Assembly (NCBI RefSeq): GCF_020736705.1
Contig: NZ_CP085990.1
Span: 2,604,001-2,668,000 of the forward strand
Length of the DNA stretch: 64,000 nt
Direction: 5' to 3'
Source: Psychrobacter sanguinis
GTDB taxonomy: Bacteria; Pseudomonadota; Gammaproteobacteria; Pseudomonadales; Moraxellaceae
Position numbers and translations under genes: made by a program. The notes below the pieces were generated by a model. The model searched no databases and had not been told where the DNA came from. It saw nothing but the letters and a program-made list of their open reading frames with translations. Positions 17,254 through 25,951 of this stretch are shown here, one piece after another; within the stretch, counting starts at the first letter, position 1, and every line of letters begins with the position of its first letter.

Positions 17254-18501
17254 TTAAGCGATTAAACCGGTTAGCTGGGCCATAAATAATAGAGCCACAG
17301 CTGCTAGAAAAATAAGTCCAGAAATACTATAAACAGTCATGCCCGTTGACAGCTGTTTTTGGCTTTTGATTAATGAGTAGTTAAGCCAGCCAAATACCGG
17401 AGCCAACACAAAGGCTGAAATCATGGCAAACTTCAACATGCTACCAAGCTGACCTTGGAAGAAAGTGATCACAATAAAGCCGCCCAATACAGTGTAAGTG
17501 GTCCAAAATAAGATTTGCTTATTGCTCGCCTCAGCACCGCCTTTGATAAGACGCGTACTTTCCGCCAATGAGCGACCATAACCATCCGCACAGGCCACGG
17601 TTGTGCCAAACATCACCATAAAGGCCACAAAGGCCACCAATGATTTAGACCAGTCGCCAATGGTGGCGGTATACATATTAATCAGCTGACCAATATAAGC
17701 CCCACCTTGCATCTCAATTTCAGCGCCAGAACCGTACTGAACAAATACCCCCAAAGCCAAGAAAAACAATGCCAAAATAGCACTTGAGATATAACCAGCA
17801 TTGAAATCAATTAAGCCTTGTCTGTGCGTGGTGTGGTCGGTTTTTACTTTTTCTTTGGTCCACATCGAGGTCATGGCGGCAAATTCAAGTGGTGCAGGCA
17901 TCCAGCCCATTAACGCCACAATAAATCCTAAAGAAGCCATATTCCAAGGTGACATTTCTACGAAGTCGGGGACTCTGGCAATTGGCTTGCCAGCAGCAAT
18001 AAACACCGCCAAGATTGTAGTGATAATAAGCGCTGCCATAATCCACTTATTAAACTGGTCCAGCAATTTGTAATGGCCTAGCACCAAAAACAACCAAGAC
18101 ACACCCATTACTAATAGCGAGACCAGAGTGATGGACATTAATCCTTCAGGTAACATGAACTGTAAAATAACAGAGGTTAATAATGCCACTGCGCCAACGC
18201 TAATTACCGCCGAAGCCAATAGCAGTATGGTGTATACCCACAAATAAACCATAGACTTCTTGGCGTAGCCCGCAATGAGCGACTCACCTGTGTCATAGAC
18301 ATAGTCTGTGCTAAATTTAAAAAAGGGATATTTAAAGAAGTTGGCTAAGATAATCATAATCGCCAATTGCCAGCCGTATAGTGCCCCGGCTTGGGTCGAT
18401 GAGATTAAGTGAGAACCACCCACTGCCCCTGTTGCCAATAAGATACCTGGCCCAAAAATTCGCCAGTTTAGCTTTTCCTTGTTAGGAGATACTTCGCTCA
18501 T
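17254..18501 (-). CDS. Nramp-like transporter lacking canonical metal-binding motifs (copy 2)
   Basis: A 415-residue paralogue of the downstream gene, similar along its whole length and sharing the same departures from Nramp: GGSH in helix 1 and MPAPLE in helix 6. I start it at the ATG at 18501, which has GAGG 6 bases upstream; an earlier in-frame ATG at 18549 adds 16 residues without a ribosome site. About 11 membrane helices are visible. Conserved polar residues shared by both copies, for example THRQGLIDFN and the ACADGYGR/TCADGYGR loop, may form the pathway. Two similar copies in tandem suggest either dosage, a heteromer, or differing affinity. Confidence 0.85.
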   Translation of the reverse strand: MSEVSPNKEKLNWRIFGPGILLATGAVGGSHLISSTQAGALYGWQLAIMIILANFFKYPFFKFSTDYVYDTGESLIAGYAKKSMVYLWVYTILLLASAVISVGAVALLTSVILQFMLPEGLMSITLVSLLVMGVSWLFLVLGHYKLLDQFNKWIMAALIITTILAVFIAAGKPIARVPDFVEMSPWNMASLGFIVALMGWMPAPLEFAAMTSMWTKEKVKTDHTTHRQGLIDFNAGYISSAILALFFLALGVFVQYGSGAEIEMQGGAYIGQLINMYTATIGDWSKSLVAFVAFMVMFGTTVACADGYGRSLAESTRLIKGGAEASNKQILFWTTYTVLGGFIVITFFQGQLGSMLKFAMISAFVLAPVFGWLNYSLIKSQKQLSTGMTVYSISGLIFLAAVALLFMAQLTGLIA

Positions 18502-18856
18502 ATATACCTCAATGAGTAGTTGGTAGTGGGTTGATTTTGAAAAGCTCAATATACTAGCATGTATGATTTGGGAAACTATTCAATATGGTTATACTGCCTC
18601 TACCTTATGGTTATGAAAATAAGAGCATTATTACGCTGTTACACTGTATTTACGTCCGTTGCACATGCACTTATAAACTATTAGTTTCCCAATTCTGTAA
18701 GTTATAACTATATTTTATTGATTAATCAAGTACGGCATAAAATGAGTATGCCTAGGATGGCGATTTTTACCTATCATTTTCATTTATTATTTGAAATAAA
18801 CCTAACGATAAGCTTGCGCATAAAGCCATGAGTTATGAGACATTCTATGGCAGAAG
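18502..18856. promoter_or_regulatory. Upstream region of the Nramp-like pair with a direct repeat
   Basis: A 355-base region without a gene between the Nramp-like copy 2 and the TetR gene. TATGGTTAT occurs twice (18584-18592 and 18606-18614), 22 bases apart and 83-113 bases before the start codon. Such spacing, near two helical turns, suits a regulator binding as a dimer of direct repeats, but no regulator is identified. I see no clear terminator for the TetR gene. Confidence 0.35.
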
Positions 18857-19528
18857 CTACGAGGCGTTTGGCTTGGAAATCGCCCGCCATAGTATTTGAA
18901 ATAAATCATCAAAATTAGCTGTTAAAGGAGTAGTGGACTTTCTAATCACCTGCATGGTGCCAATACGCATCACAAACCCCATAAACACATCAAATAATAC
19001 GTATAGCGGCACATTGTCATTTAATACCCCGCGGCTTTGGCCGTCTGCTAGCACACTGGTAAATGCTGTAATAAGCTCTTCATTTTCATAAATCGATATT
19101 TTGCGAATGTCCGTCGCAGATACTGAGGTCAGTACTGTTATCGCATCGGGGTGACTGTCTACAAAATCAAACACTACCCATAACGTCTTTCTAAGCCTAT
19201 CTTCTACACTGTCGATGCCCTGCAAGTGGTCCATCATACGCACCGCAAGCCGGCCAAGCACTCTATCCATAATGGTATGAAACACCGTCTGTTTATCACC
19301 AAAGTATTTATATAAGGTTTGCAAAGACACGTTTGCGGTTTTTGCGATCTGAATCATGGTGACTTCTTGCGCATTCTCTCCAGCAAATAGTTGATGTACT
19401 GCTTTTTCGATATTGTCTAAGGTGGCAGGGCGCATTTTAGATAAAGGGGCTAATGTTTTATTGTCTACCACATCAGTTTCATTCAAACCGTCGGTTTTGG
19501 CTTTAGAAGTAACAGGTTTGTTGCTCAT
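18857..19528 (-). CDS. TetR-family transcriptional repressor of the adjacent beta-oxidation operon
   Basis: A 223-residue TetR regulator. A disordered, charged N-terminal tail of about 35 residues precedes the DNA-binding domain, recognisable by TMIQIAKTANVSLQTLYKYFGDKQTVF (about 56-83). The C-terminal ligand domain has a helix pattern typical of regulators of lipid genes, including DSHPDAITVLTSVS. The gene faces an acyl-CoA dehydrogenase gene across 195 bases that contain two perfect 16-bp palindromes, one of them 21 bases before this start codon. That suggests autoregulation and repression of the operon, with an acyl-CoA as the likely inducer. RBS: AGAGGAAT before the ATG. Confidence 0.9.
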   Translation of the reverse strand: MSNKPVTSKAKTDGLNETDVVDNKTLAPLSKMRPATLDNIEKAVHQLFAGENAQEVTMIQIAKTANVSLQTLYKYFGDKQTVFHTIMDRVLGRLAVRMMDHLQGIDSVEDRLRKTLWVVFDFVDSHPDAITVLTSVSATDIRKISIYENEELITAFTSVLADGQSRGVLNDNVPLYVLFDVFMGFVMRIGTMQVIRKSTTPLTANFDDLFQILWRAISKPNAS

Positions 19529-19548
19529 ATATTCCTCTACTAAAGATA

Positions 19549-19564
19549 GGTAATTATAATTACC
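19549..19564. promoter_or_regulatory. Perfect 16-bp palindrome, probable TetR operator 1
   Basis: GGTAATTATAATTACC is fully palindromic. It lies 21 bases before the TetR start codon, where bound repressor would block its own transcription. It shares the GGTAAT half site with the second palindrome at 19667-19682. Confidence 0.75.
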
Positions 19565-19666
19565 ATTTAAAAGTAAGTTATTGCTAATAAAAATATTTTT
19601 TTGTAGTATAAGTCTGCAAACCCGATAATAGCAAGCTTAAACAGCTAGTTAACATATTTGGAATAC

Positions 19667-19682
19667 GGTAATAATTATTACC
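19667..19682. promoter_or_regulatory. Perfect 16-bp palindrome, probable TetR operator 2
   Basis: GGTAATAATTATTACC is fully palindromic, with the same GGTAAT ends and length as the one at 19549-19564. It lies 42 bases before the start of the acyl-CoA dehydrogenase gene, in the position expected of a promoter-proximal operator. Confidence 0.75.
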
Positions 19683-19723
19683 ATAAAATATTTTATTCAC
19701 CTAACACGTTATGGAATGACGAT

Positions 19724-20875
19724 ATGAGCATTGATACTTTTAAAAGCAATTGGATGACTGAAGAACATGAAATGGTATATGAAAGTGCCTTAAAAATGTT
19801 CCAAAGTTGGGAAGATAAAGATGAGCAGTGGCGTGAAAACGGCAAGATTGACCGTGAAGCGTGGAATGAAGCAGGTGAGATGGGCTTTTTATGTGCCTCA
19901 ATGCCAGAAGAGTACGGCGGTGGCGGTGGTGACTTCGGTCATGAAGCTGCTATTCTTTTGGCTCAAGCACAAGCCAACCAAGCCGGTTTTGGCGGTATGG
20001 TTCACTCAGGTATCGTGGCACCTTATATTTTAAAGCATGGTACTGAAGAGCAAAGAAAAGCTTGGATTCCTAAATTGGCTACCGGCGAATATGTGGGCGC
20101 CATTGCCATGACTGAGCCAACCACAGGCTCTGACTTACAAGCAATTAAAACCTATGCAGTTAAAGATGGTGACGACTACATCATTAATGGGTCTAAAACT
20201 TTCATCACTAATGGTCAACATGCCAACCTAATCGTATTGGCTTGTAAAACAGACCGTGAGAAGGGCGCACAGGGCGTTTCATTAATCGTGGTTGAAACAG
20301 ATGGTTTAGAAGGGTTTGAGCGTGGCCGTAATCTTAAGAAAACCGGTTTATCCGCTCAAGATACCTCAGAGCTATTCTTTAGTAATGTCCGTGTACCACA
20401 AAAGAACTTATTAGGCAGCGTCGAAGGACTTGGCTTTATCCAAATGATGCAAGAGTTGCCTCAAGAGCGTCTGATTATTGCGTTAACCGGTTGCGGTGCT
20501 ATTAAACTGGCGTTAGAGCTGACCCTTGACTATGTTAAACAGCGTGAGGCGTTTGGTCGTCCTATTTGGAAATTCCAAAACACCCGCTTTAAATTAGCGG
20601 AAGTACAAGCCGATTATTTAGCGGTACGTGCGCTATGTGACTCTGCTGTTGAGGCCATGATTGAGGGCAAACTTACTGCACCACAAGCCTCATTAATCAA
20701 ATACTGGGTCACTGAAAAGCAGTGTAAAGTAATCGATGAGTGCTTACAGTTATTCGGTGGTTATGGTTATATGAGCGAATATCCAATCGCTCGTATGTAC
20801 GCAGATGCTCGTGTACAGAAGATCTACGGTGGTACTAACGAGATTATGAAAGAGTTGGCTTCTCGCTTTATGTAG
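19724..20875 (+). CDS. Acyl-CoA dehydrogenase, long-chain (LCAD) type
   Basis: A 383-residue FAD-dependent acyl-CoA dehydrogenase, the first oxidative step of beta-oxidation. I start it at the ATG at 19724. A longer frame begins at a TTG at 19658 but would place the operator palindrome inside the coding sequence. Motifs are AMTEPTTGSDLQA (flavin/substrate loop), GSKTFITNG, QREAFGRP and LQLFGGYGYMSEYP. The C-terminal YGGTNEIMKELASRF has Gly where medium- and short-chain enzymes carry the catalytic Glu. Together with MQELPQERL (around 242-250) this matches LCAD and isovaleryl-CoA dehydrogenase, where the base lies on helix G, and LCAD accepts long and methyl-branched chains. First gene of a five-gene operon. 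Confidence 0.9.
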   Translation: MSIDTFKSNWMTEEHEMVYESALKMFQSWEDKDEQWRENGKIDREAWNEAGEMGFLCASMPEEYGGGGGDFGHEAAILLAQAQANQAGFGGMVHSGIVAPYILKHGTEEQRKAWIPKLATGEYVGAIAMTEPTTGSDLQAIKTYAVKDGDDYIINGSKTFITNGQHANLIVLACKTDREKGAQGVSLIVVETDGLEGFERGRNLKKTGLSAQDTSELFFSNVRVPQKNLLGSVEGLGFIQMMQELPQERLIIALTGCGAIKLALELTLDYVKQREAFGRPIWKFQNTRFKLAEVQADYLAVRALCDSAVEAMIEGKLTAPQASLIKYWVTEKQCKVIDECLQLFGGYGYMSEYPIARMYADARVQKIYGGTNEIMKELASRFM

Positions 20876-20910
20876 CCTCTCATCATGTAATGCTTAGTTT
20901 ACCTTATAGC

Positions 20911-20935
20911 GTCACCTTAACTTGCTTAAGGTGAC
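20911..20935 (+). other. Hairpin behind the acyl-CoA dehydrogenase gene
   Basis: GTCACCTTAA and TTAAGGTGAC form a perfect 10-bp stem with loop CTTGC, 35 bases past the stop codon. No T run follows, so it is probably an mRNA-stability or processing element rather than a terminator. Confidence 0.6.
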
Positions 20936-21041
20936 TGCCAAAAAGGTTGCTAAGCATTCATACTTACCTCAGTGGCTTTATTGTGGTTAATAAAAACGGG
21001 TCACTGAGTGTCTGCTTAATGTGCCATAATCAATTAAAGAC

Positions 21042-21092
21042 AGTGTTGCCTTAAAGGCTACAAAGGTTAGATCAAGACTTTAAGGCAACACT
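21042..21092 (+). other. Large inverted repeat before the thiolase gene
   Basis: AGTGTTGCCTTAAAG (21042-21056) and CTTTAAGGCAACACT (21078-21092) form a perfect 15-bp stem with a 21-base loop, ending 50 bases before the thiolase start. It lacks a T run. It could be a processing signal, an attenuator or a protein-binding site within the operon. Confidence 0.65.
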
Positions 21093-21142
21093 AGACTGTC
21101 AATCGGTTCAAAACTATTTTAGAAAATCAAAAAGGGATTTTT

Positions 21143-22351
21143 ATGACTGAAGTTGCCTATATTTATGACGCCATTCGCACCCCTCGTGGCAAAGGTAAGA
21201 AAGATGGATCTTTACATCAAGCCTCACCAATTTGGCTGGTTCGCACGCTATTAAAAGAGATGCAACAGCGCCACAACTTAGATACTAGTTTAGTAGACGA
21301 TATCGTATTAGGCTGTGTCACCCCAGTTGGTGAGCAAGGCTCTGATATTGCCCGTATTGCTGCTATCGATGCCGAGTGGCATGAAAGCGTGGCCGGGTTA
21401 ACTCTGTCACGCTTTTGTGCGTCTGGACTAGAGTCAATCAATTTAGCCGCTACCAAAGTCATGTCTGGTATGGAAGATTTGGTAGTTGCCGGTGGTGTAG
21501 AGTCTATGAGCCGTGTGCCAATGGGCTCAGATGGCGGTGCTTGGTATATGGATCCCCGTGTCAACGTTTCTACCCAGTTTGCGCCACAAGGTGTTGGCGC
21601 TGATGCCATTGCAACCTTGCGTGGTTTTACTCGTGAAGATGTGGATGCTTTTGCCACTGAATCCCACAGAAGAGCGGCTGCCGCTTGGGAAAATGGCTAT
21701 TACAATAAGTCAGTGGTTCCTGTCACCGATATTAATGGTCTTTTATTATTAGACAAAGACGAGACCATTCGTCCAAATACCTCTGTCGAAACCCTAGCTA
21801 AATTAAACCCTTCATTCGCAATGCCTGGCAAGATGGGCTTTGATAGCGTAATTTTAGATAAATACACTACGATTGAAGACATCAATCACGTTCACCATGC
21901 GGGTAACTCTTCAGGTATCGTTGATGGGTCAGCTTTGTGCTTAGTAGGTAGTAGAGCCGCTGGCGAGAAAGCCGGTCTGAAGCCACGTGCCAAGATTACC
22001 ATGGCCTCTGTTATTGGTTCAGAGCCTACTATTATGTTAACCGGTCCAACCCCAGCTTGTCAGAAAGCCCTAGATAAAGCGGGCATGACCGCTGCTGATA
22101 TTGATCTTTGGGAAATTAACGAAGCCTTTGCTGCGGTACCAATGAATACCGCGGCTGACTTTGGCGTCTCCTTAGACAAAGTGAACGTTAATGGCGGCGC
22201 TATCGCCATGGGTCATCCGTTAGGGGCCACAGGCGCTATGCTAGTGACTACCGTACTGGATGAACTAGAACGCCGTGACTTAAATACCGCTATGATCACG
22301 CTGTGTGTGGGTGGTGGTATGGGTATTGCGACTATTATTGAGCGTGTTTAA
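21143..22351 (+). CDS. Acetyl-CoA C-acyltransferase (thiolase)
   Basis: A 402-residue thiolase that cleaves 3-ketoacyl-CoA with CoA in the last step of a beta-oxidation round. The acyl-accepting cysteine is in [15 protein letters not shown] (near 91), preceded by the chain [15 protein letters not shown]. The C-terminal active-site segments are [29 protein letters not shown] (His) and [12 protein letters not shown] (second Cys). The spacing fits degradative thiolase I/FadA type enzymes. The ATG at 21143 has AAAGGGA upstream. It sits between the acyl-CoA dehydrogenase and the FadB-like gene, in a unit probably repressed by the TetR protein. Confidence 0.93.
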   Translation: MTEVAYIYDAIRTPRGKGKKDGSLHQASPIWLVRTLLKEMQQRHNLDTSLVDDIVLGCVTPVGEQGSDIARIAAIDAEWHESVAGLTLSRFCASGLESINLAATKVMSGMEDLVVAGGVESMSRVPMGSDGGAWYMDPRVNVSTQFAPQGVGADAIATLRGFTREDVDAFATESHRRAAAAWENGYYNKSVVPVTDINGLLLLDKDETIRPNTSVETLAKLNPSFAMPGKMGFDSVILDKYTTIEDINHVHHAGNSSGIVDGSALCLVGSRAAGEKAGLKPRAKITMASVIGSEPTIMLTGPTPACQKALDKAGMTAADIDLWEINEAFAAVPMNTAADFGVSLDKVNVNGGAIAMGHPLGATGAMLVTTVLDELERRDLNTAMITLCVGGGMGIATIIERV

Positions 22352-22466
22352 TAATGCTCAATCTATCGATTGCCAAGCTATCTATTGCAGGGTCACAAAC
22401 TTATAGCGTCTAGATACGGACATAACATACGCCTTACATAAAGTGTAGAAATAATAAGGACATAAC

Positions 22467-24638
22467 ATGAGTACAAACAGCGTAAACGCCATTAATGCAT
22501 TAAATAATTTCTCTGCAGAAGCAGACAACGGCATCATCACCGTTACCATCGATCAAAGCGATCGTAAAATGAATGTGATTGGCGATGGCTTCAATGAAGC
22601 ATTTGCCACTTTGACCGATGCTTTTATCAGTGATGAAGAAGCCAAGGGCCTAATTTTAACTTCCGGTAAATCAACCTTTGTGGTCGGTGCCGATATCGAT
22701 CAATTGGCCACTATCAAAACCGCAGAAGACGCTTTTGAGTTGGTAGAAGATTTAAAAACCAGCCTGCGTAAGTTAGAAACGTCAGGCAAACCAGTCGTAG
22801 CCGCCATTACCGGTACCGCCTTGGGTGGTGGTTTAGAATTGGCTTTGGCCTGTCATTACCGCATTGCTATTGATTCACCAAAGACCAAACTGGGTCTGCC
22901 AGAAGTGAAATTAGGTCTATTGCCAGGCGGTGGCGGTACTCAGCGTCTGCCACGTCTAGTAGGTATTCAAAAAGCACTAGAGTTAATGACTCAAGGCAAA
23001 GAGCTTCGTCCTCAGCAAGCTGTTGAAATTGGTGTTATCCATGATACAGCCAAAGACAACGAAGAGCTTATCAGTAAGGCTAAAGAATGGATCAACAACA
23101 ACCCTAAAGCTAGCCAGCCTTGGGATGAAAGAGGTTTCAAAATTCCAGGAGGGGATAGTAAGCATCCTAAAGTGGTTCAGGTCTTCTCAATTGCGCCGGC
23201 CATGGCCAATCAAAAATCGCATGGCAATTATCCCGCCATCACGCACATTTTATCGAGTGTGTTTGAGGGCTGTTTAACCGACATCGATAATGGCCTCAAA
23301 ATTGAGTCGCGTTATTTTGTGGCTTGTGCCTTATCTGATGTGTCTAAAAACATGATCAACACCCTTTGGACACAGCTGAATAATATTAAAAAAGGTCAGT
23401 CACGTCCTGAAGGATTTGAGCGCTCTAAAGTAAGCAAAGTAGGTATCCTTGGCGCTGGCATGATGGGCGCTGGCATTGCTTATGTTTCTGCCAAAGCGGG
23501 TATGGAGGTTGTGCTTTTAGATACCTCTATTGAAGGCGCGGAAAAAGGTAAAAACTATTCTACCAAGCTATTAGACAAGGCCATTAGCCGTGGTCGTTCA
23601 ACGGCTGAAAAGAAACAAGCTTTACTGGATAAAATTAAGACCACTACATCTTATGAAGACCTAGAAGGTTGTGACTTAATTATTGAAGCCGTGTTTGAGG
23701 ACATCGACGTTAAAGCGGCTTGTACTCGCAATGCTGAAGCAGTTATTCCAGAAACAGCCGTTTATGCCTCTAACACCTCAACATTACCGATTACTGAATT
23801 GGCCAAAGCCAGCAAACGTCCTAACCAGTTCATCGGTCTACATTTCTTCTCTCCGGTAGATAAGATGCCTTTGGTTGAAATTATTGTGGGTGAAGAGACG
23901 GATGACGCCACCTTAGCTAAAGGCTTTGATTATGTGGGTCAAATCGCTAAGACCCCAATCGTAGTCAATGACAGTCGCGGCTTCTATACTTCTCGTGTGT
24001 TTGGTACCTATGTCTCAGAAGGTATTGCAATGTTGGCCGAAGGTATTCACCCCCGTAGCATCGAAGTTGCCGGTTTAAAAGCGGGTATGCCAATGCCACC
24101 ATTGGCCCTACAGGATGAGGTTTCATTAAGCTTGTCACTGCATGTTATGCAGCAGACAAAGCGTGCTTTAGAAGCCGAAGGTAAAACCTTTACCGCGCAT
24201 CCTGCCATGCCAGTTGTTGAAAAAATGGTAAATGAGCTAGGACGTGAAGGTAAGAAGGTTGGCAAAGGTTTCTATGATTATCCAGAAAATGGTGAAAAAC
24301 GCTTATGGCCTGAGCTGACCAACCTTTATCCAACCAAAGAGGCTCAACCTTCACAACAAGACTTAGTTGACCGTTTACTGTACGTTCAAGCCAATGAGAC
24401 TGCCAAATGTTACGAGGAAAATGTGGTACGTTCAGTTGCCGATGCTAACGTTGGCTCTATCTTCGGTTGGGGCTTTGCACCAAACCAAGGCGGTACGCTG
24501 CAGTTTATTAACTCAGTAGGTGTTAAAAAGTTCGTTGAGCGTAGCCGTGAGCTTGCTGCAGCCTACGGCGAGCGTTTTGAACCCGCTAACATTTTAGTAG
24601 AAATGGCTGAAAAAGGTCAGGAGTTTATCGATGAGTAG
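22467..24638 (+). CDS. FadB/FadJ-like enoyl-CoA hydratase / 3-hydroxyacyl-CoA dehydrogenase
   Basis: A 723-residue bifunctional enzyme for the middle two steps of beta-oxidation. The N-terminal crotonase domain (about 1-200) has the oxyanion-hole segment STFVVGADI, then GGGLELALACHYRIA and LPEVKLGLLPGGGGTQRLPRLVG, which carry the two catalytic glutamates. A Rossmann domain opens at KVGILGAGMMGAGIAYVSAKAG (about 325-346). The dehydrogenase catalytic His is in GLHFFSPVDKMPLVEI. The C-terminal helical domain completes the protein. AAGGA precedes the ATG. Its stop overlaps the start of the racemase gene by 8 bases, which implies translational coupling. Confidence 0.92.
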   Translation: MSTNSVNAINALNNFSAEADNGIITVTIDQSDRKMNVIGDGFNEAFATLTDAFISDEEAKGLILTSGKSTFVVGADIDQLATIKTAEDAFELVEDLKTSLRKLETSGKPVVAAITGTALGGGLELALACHYRIAIDSPKTKLGLPEVKLGLLPGGGGTQRLPRLVGIQKALELMTQGKELRPQQAVEIGVIHDTAKDNEELISKAKEWINNNPKASQPWDERGFKIPGGDSKHPKVVQVFSIAPAMANQKSHGNYPAITHILSSVFEGCLTDIDNGLKIESRYFVACALSDVSKNMINTLWTQLNNIKKGQSRPEGFERSKVSKVGILGAGMMGAGIAYVSAKAGMEVVLLDTSIEGAEKGKNYSTKLLDKAISRGRSTAEKKQALLDKIKTTTSYEDLEGCDLIIEAVFEDIDVKAACTRNAEAVIPETAVYASNTSTLPITELAKASKRPNQFIGLHFFSPVDKMPLVEIIVGEETDDATLAKGFDYVGQIAKTPIVVNDSRGFYTSRVFGTYVSEGIAMLAEGIHPRSIEVAGLKAGMPMPPLALQDEVSLSLSLHVMQQTKRALEAEGKTFTAHPAMPVVEKMVNELGREGKKVGKGFYDYPENGEKRLWPELTNLYPTKEAQPSQQDLVDRLLYVQANETAKCYEENVVRSVADANVGSIFGWGFAPNQGGTLQFINSVGVKKFVERSRELAAAYGERFEPANILVEMAEKGQEFIDE

Positions 24639-25701
24639 TGCACTACTAGATCAAATGGCTGATTGTCTTCAAGGCATTAAAGTAGTTGATTTAACACGTA
24701 ATTTGCCTGGTCCCTTTGCGACTAGGCTATTGGCAGACCTTGGCACACAAATCGTTAAGATTGAGCCACCACAAGGCGATCCCGCTCATGCGTTTGGTGA
24801 GTTATTTACCGCCCTAAATCATGGTAAAGACACTCAAAAAGTCGATTTCCGTGATGAAGCTGGTATCGAAGCGATCAAAGAGCAGATAAAAGATGCCGAT
24901 GTTATGCTCGACAGCTTTCGTCCTGGGGTCTTAGAAGCCACAGGATTGAGTGCAGAAACTTTACACGCACTTAATCCAAAGTTGGTTATGGTATCTATTA
25001 CGGGCTATGGTCATGCAGATGGCGAGGCCGTAACTCACGACTGGAGTCAAAAAGCCGGTCACGATATTAACTTTATGGCGATGAGTGGTGTGCTCGACCA
25101 GTTAAAGACAGCGGATGGCGGGCAAGCCATGCCTAACATTCAGTTTGCTGATCTAGCAGGGGGTAGTGATACCGCAGTGATAGCACTATTGGCAGCAGTT
25201 ATTGCTGCCAAATCCACGGGCAAAGGTCGTCACATTAATATCAGTATGACCCACAGCTTATACCATCATATGGTGATGCCAAAGTCTACCGGTAAGCTTA
25301 TCGAGCAGATGACGGGTAAAAAACCGGTTCCTCAGTATGACTTCTTAGGAGGTCTGTTGCCTTGCTATCGTTTATACAAGACGTCAGATGACCGTTACAT
25401 GGCAGTAGGCTCGCTTGAGCTTAAATTTTGGCAGGGGCTTTGTGATGTACTGGAGTTAGCGGATTTAAAAAATACGCATTGGCAACGTGGGGTATTACCG
25501 AACATGCCAGACAGCCGTGCGGCCATGAAGACCGTGGCTGAGAAATTTGCAAGCCAGCCCTTATCGCATTGGCAACAAGTCTTTGCTGACACTGATGTTT
25601 GCGTAACCCCGGTACTTACGCTTGCAGAAGCACAACAACACCCCTTATTTGCCCATCAAGATCAGTATGGTGCTACTGCAGGTTGGCAAGTGGTGAGTTA
25701 G
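24631..25701 (+). CDS. 2-methylacyl-CoA racemase (CaiB/BaiF superfamily, AMACR-like)
   Basis: A 356-residue class III CoA-transferase-superfamily protein. This superfamily contains both CoA transferases and alpha-methylacyl-CoA racemases. Three residues that the racemases use are present in matching context: His144 in KAGHDINF, Asp174 in FADLAGGS and Glu263 in VGSLELKFW. I therefore call it a racemase, which inverts the (2R)-methyl group so that the (2S)-specific acyl-CoA dehydrogenase can act on methyl-branched acyl-CoA. The N-terminal VVDLTRNLPGPFATRLLADLG is the superfamily CoA-binding start. It overlaps the FadB-like gene by 8 bases. A CoA-transferase role is less likely but not excluded. 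Confidence 0.85.
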   Translation: MSSALLDQMADCLQGIKVVDLTRNLPGPFATRLLADLGTQIVKIEPPQGDPAHAFGELFTALNHGKDTQKVDFRDEAGIEAIKEQIKDADVMLDSFRPGVLEATGLSAETLHALNPKLVMVSITGYGHADGEAVTHDWSQKAGHDINFMAMSGVLDQLKTADGGQAMPNIQFADLAGGSDTAVIALLAAVIAAKSTGKGRHINISMTHSLYHHMVMPKSTGKLIEQMTGKKPVPQYDFLGGLLPCYRLYKTSDDRYMAVGSLELKFWQGLCDVLELADLKNTHWQRGVLPNMPDSRAAMKTVAEKFASQPLSHWQQVFADTDVCVTPVLTLAEAQQHPLFAHQDQYGATAGWQVVS

Positions 25702-25754
25702 AGTGGGCGGGTTAGTGTTGACCAGATGGCAGGTTAATTCTTATGCCTAAAGAA

Positions 25755-25783
25755 GGTAAATTACTTAATCCTTGTAATTTACC
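25755..25783 (+). other. Hairpin between the racemase and acyl-CoA synthetase genes
   Basis: GGTAAATTAC and GTAATTTACC form a perfect 10-bp stem with a 9-base loop. The GGTAA ends resemble the half sites of the two TetR palindromes, but the wider spacing argues against the same mode of binding. A second small hairpin (CACTTCA/TGAAGTG) lies at 25908-25925, close to the synthetase start. Confidence 0.45.
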
Positions 25784-25951
25784 TCTTGAATGTATTTAAT
25801 AACAGTAGCTCGCTTGTCTGTATATTACTTGCCCATATCTCACTTTTCTATATAAAGTAGTTTGGATAAAGTGGTTTAGCGAGCTATTTATATCTATGTT
25901 AGACCCTCACTTCAAGGCTGAAGTGTAATAATAAACTATGGAAGGTAAGTT

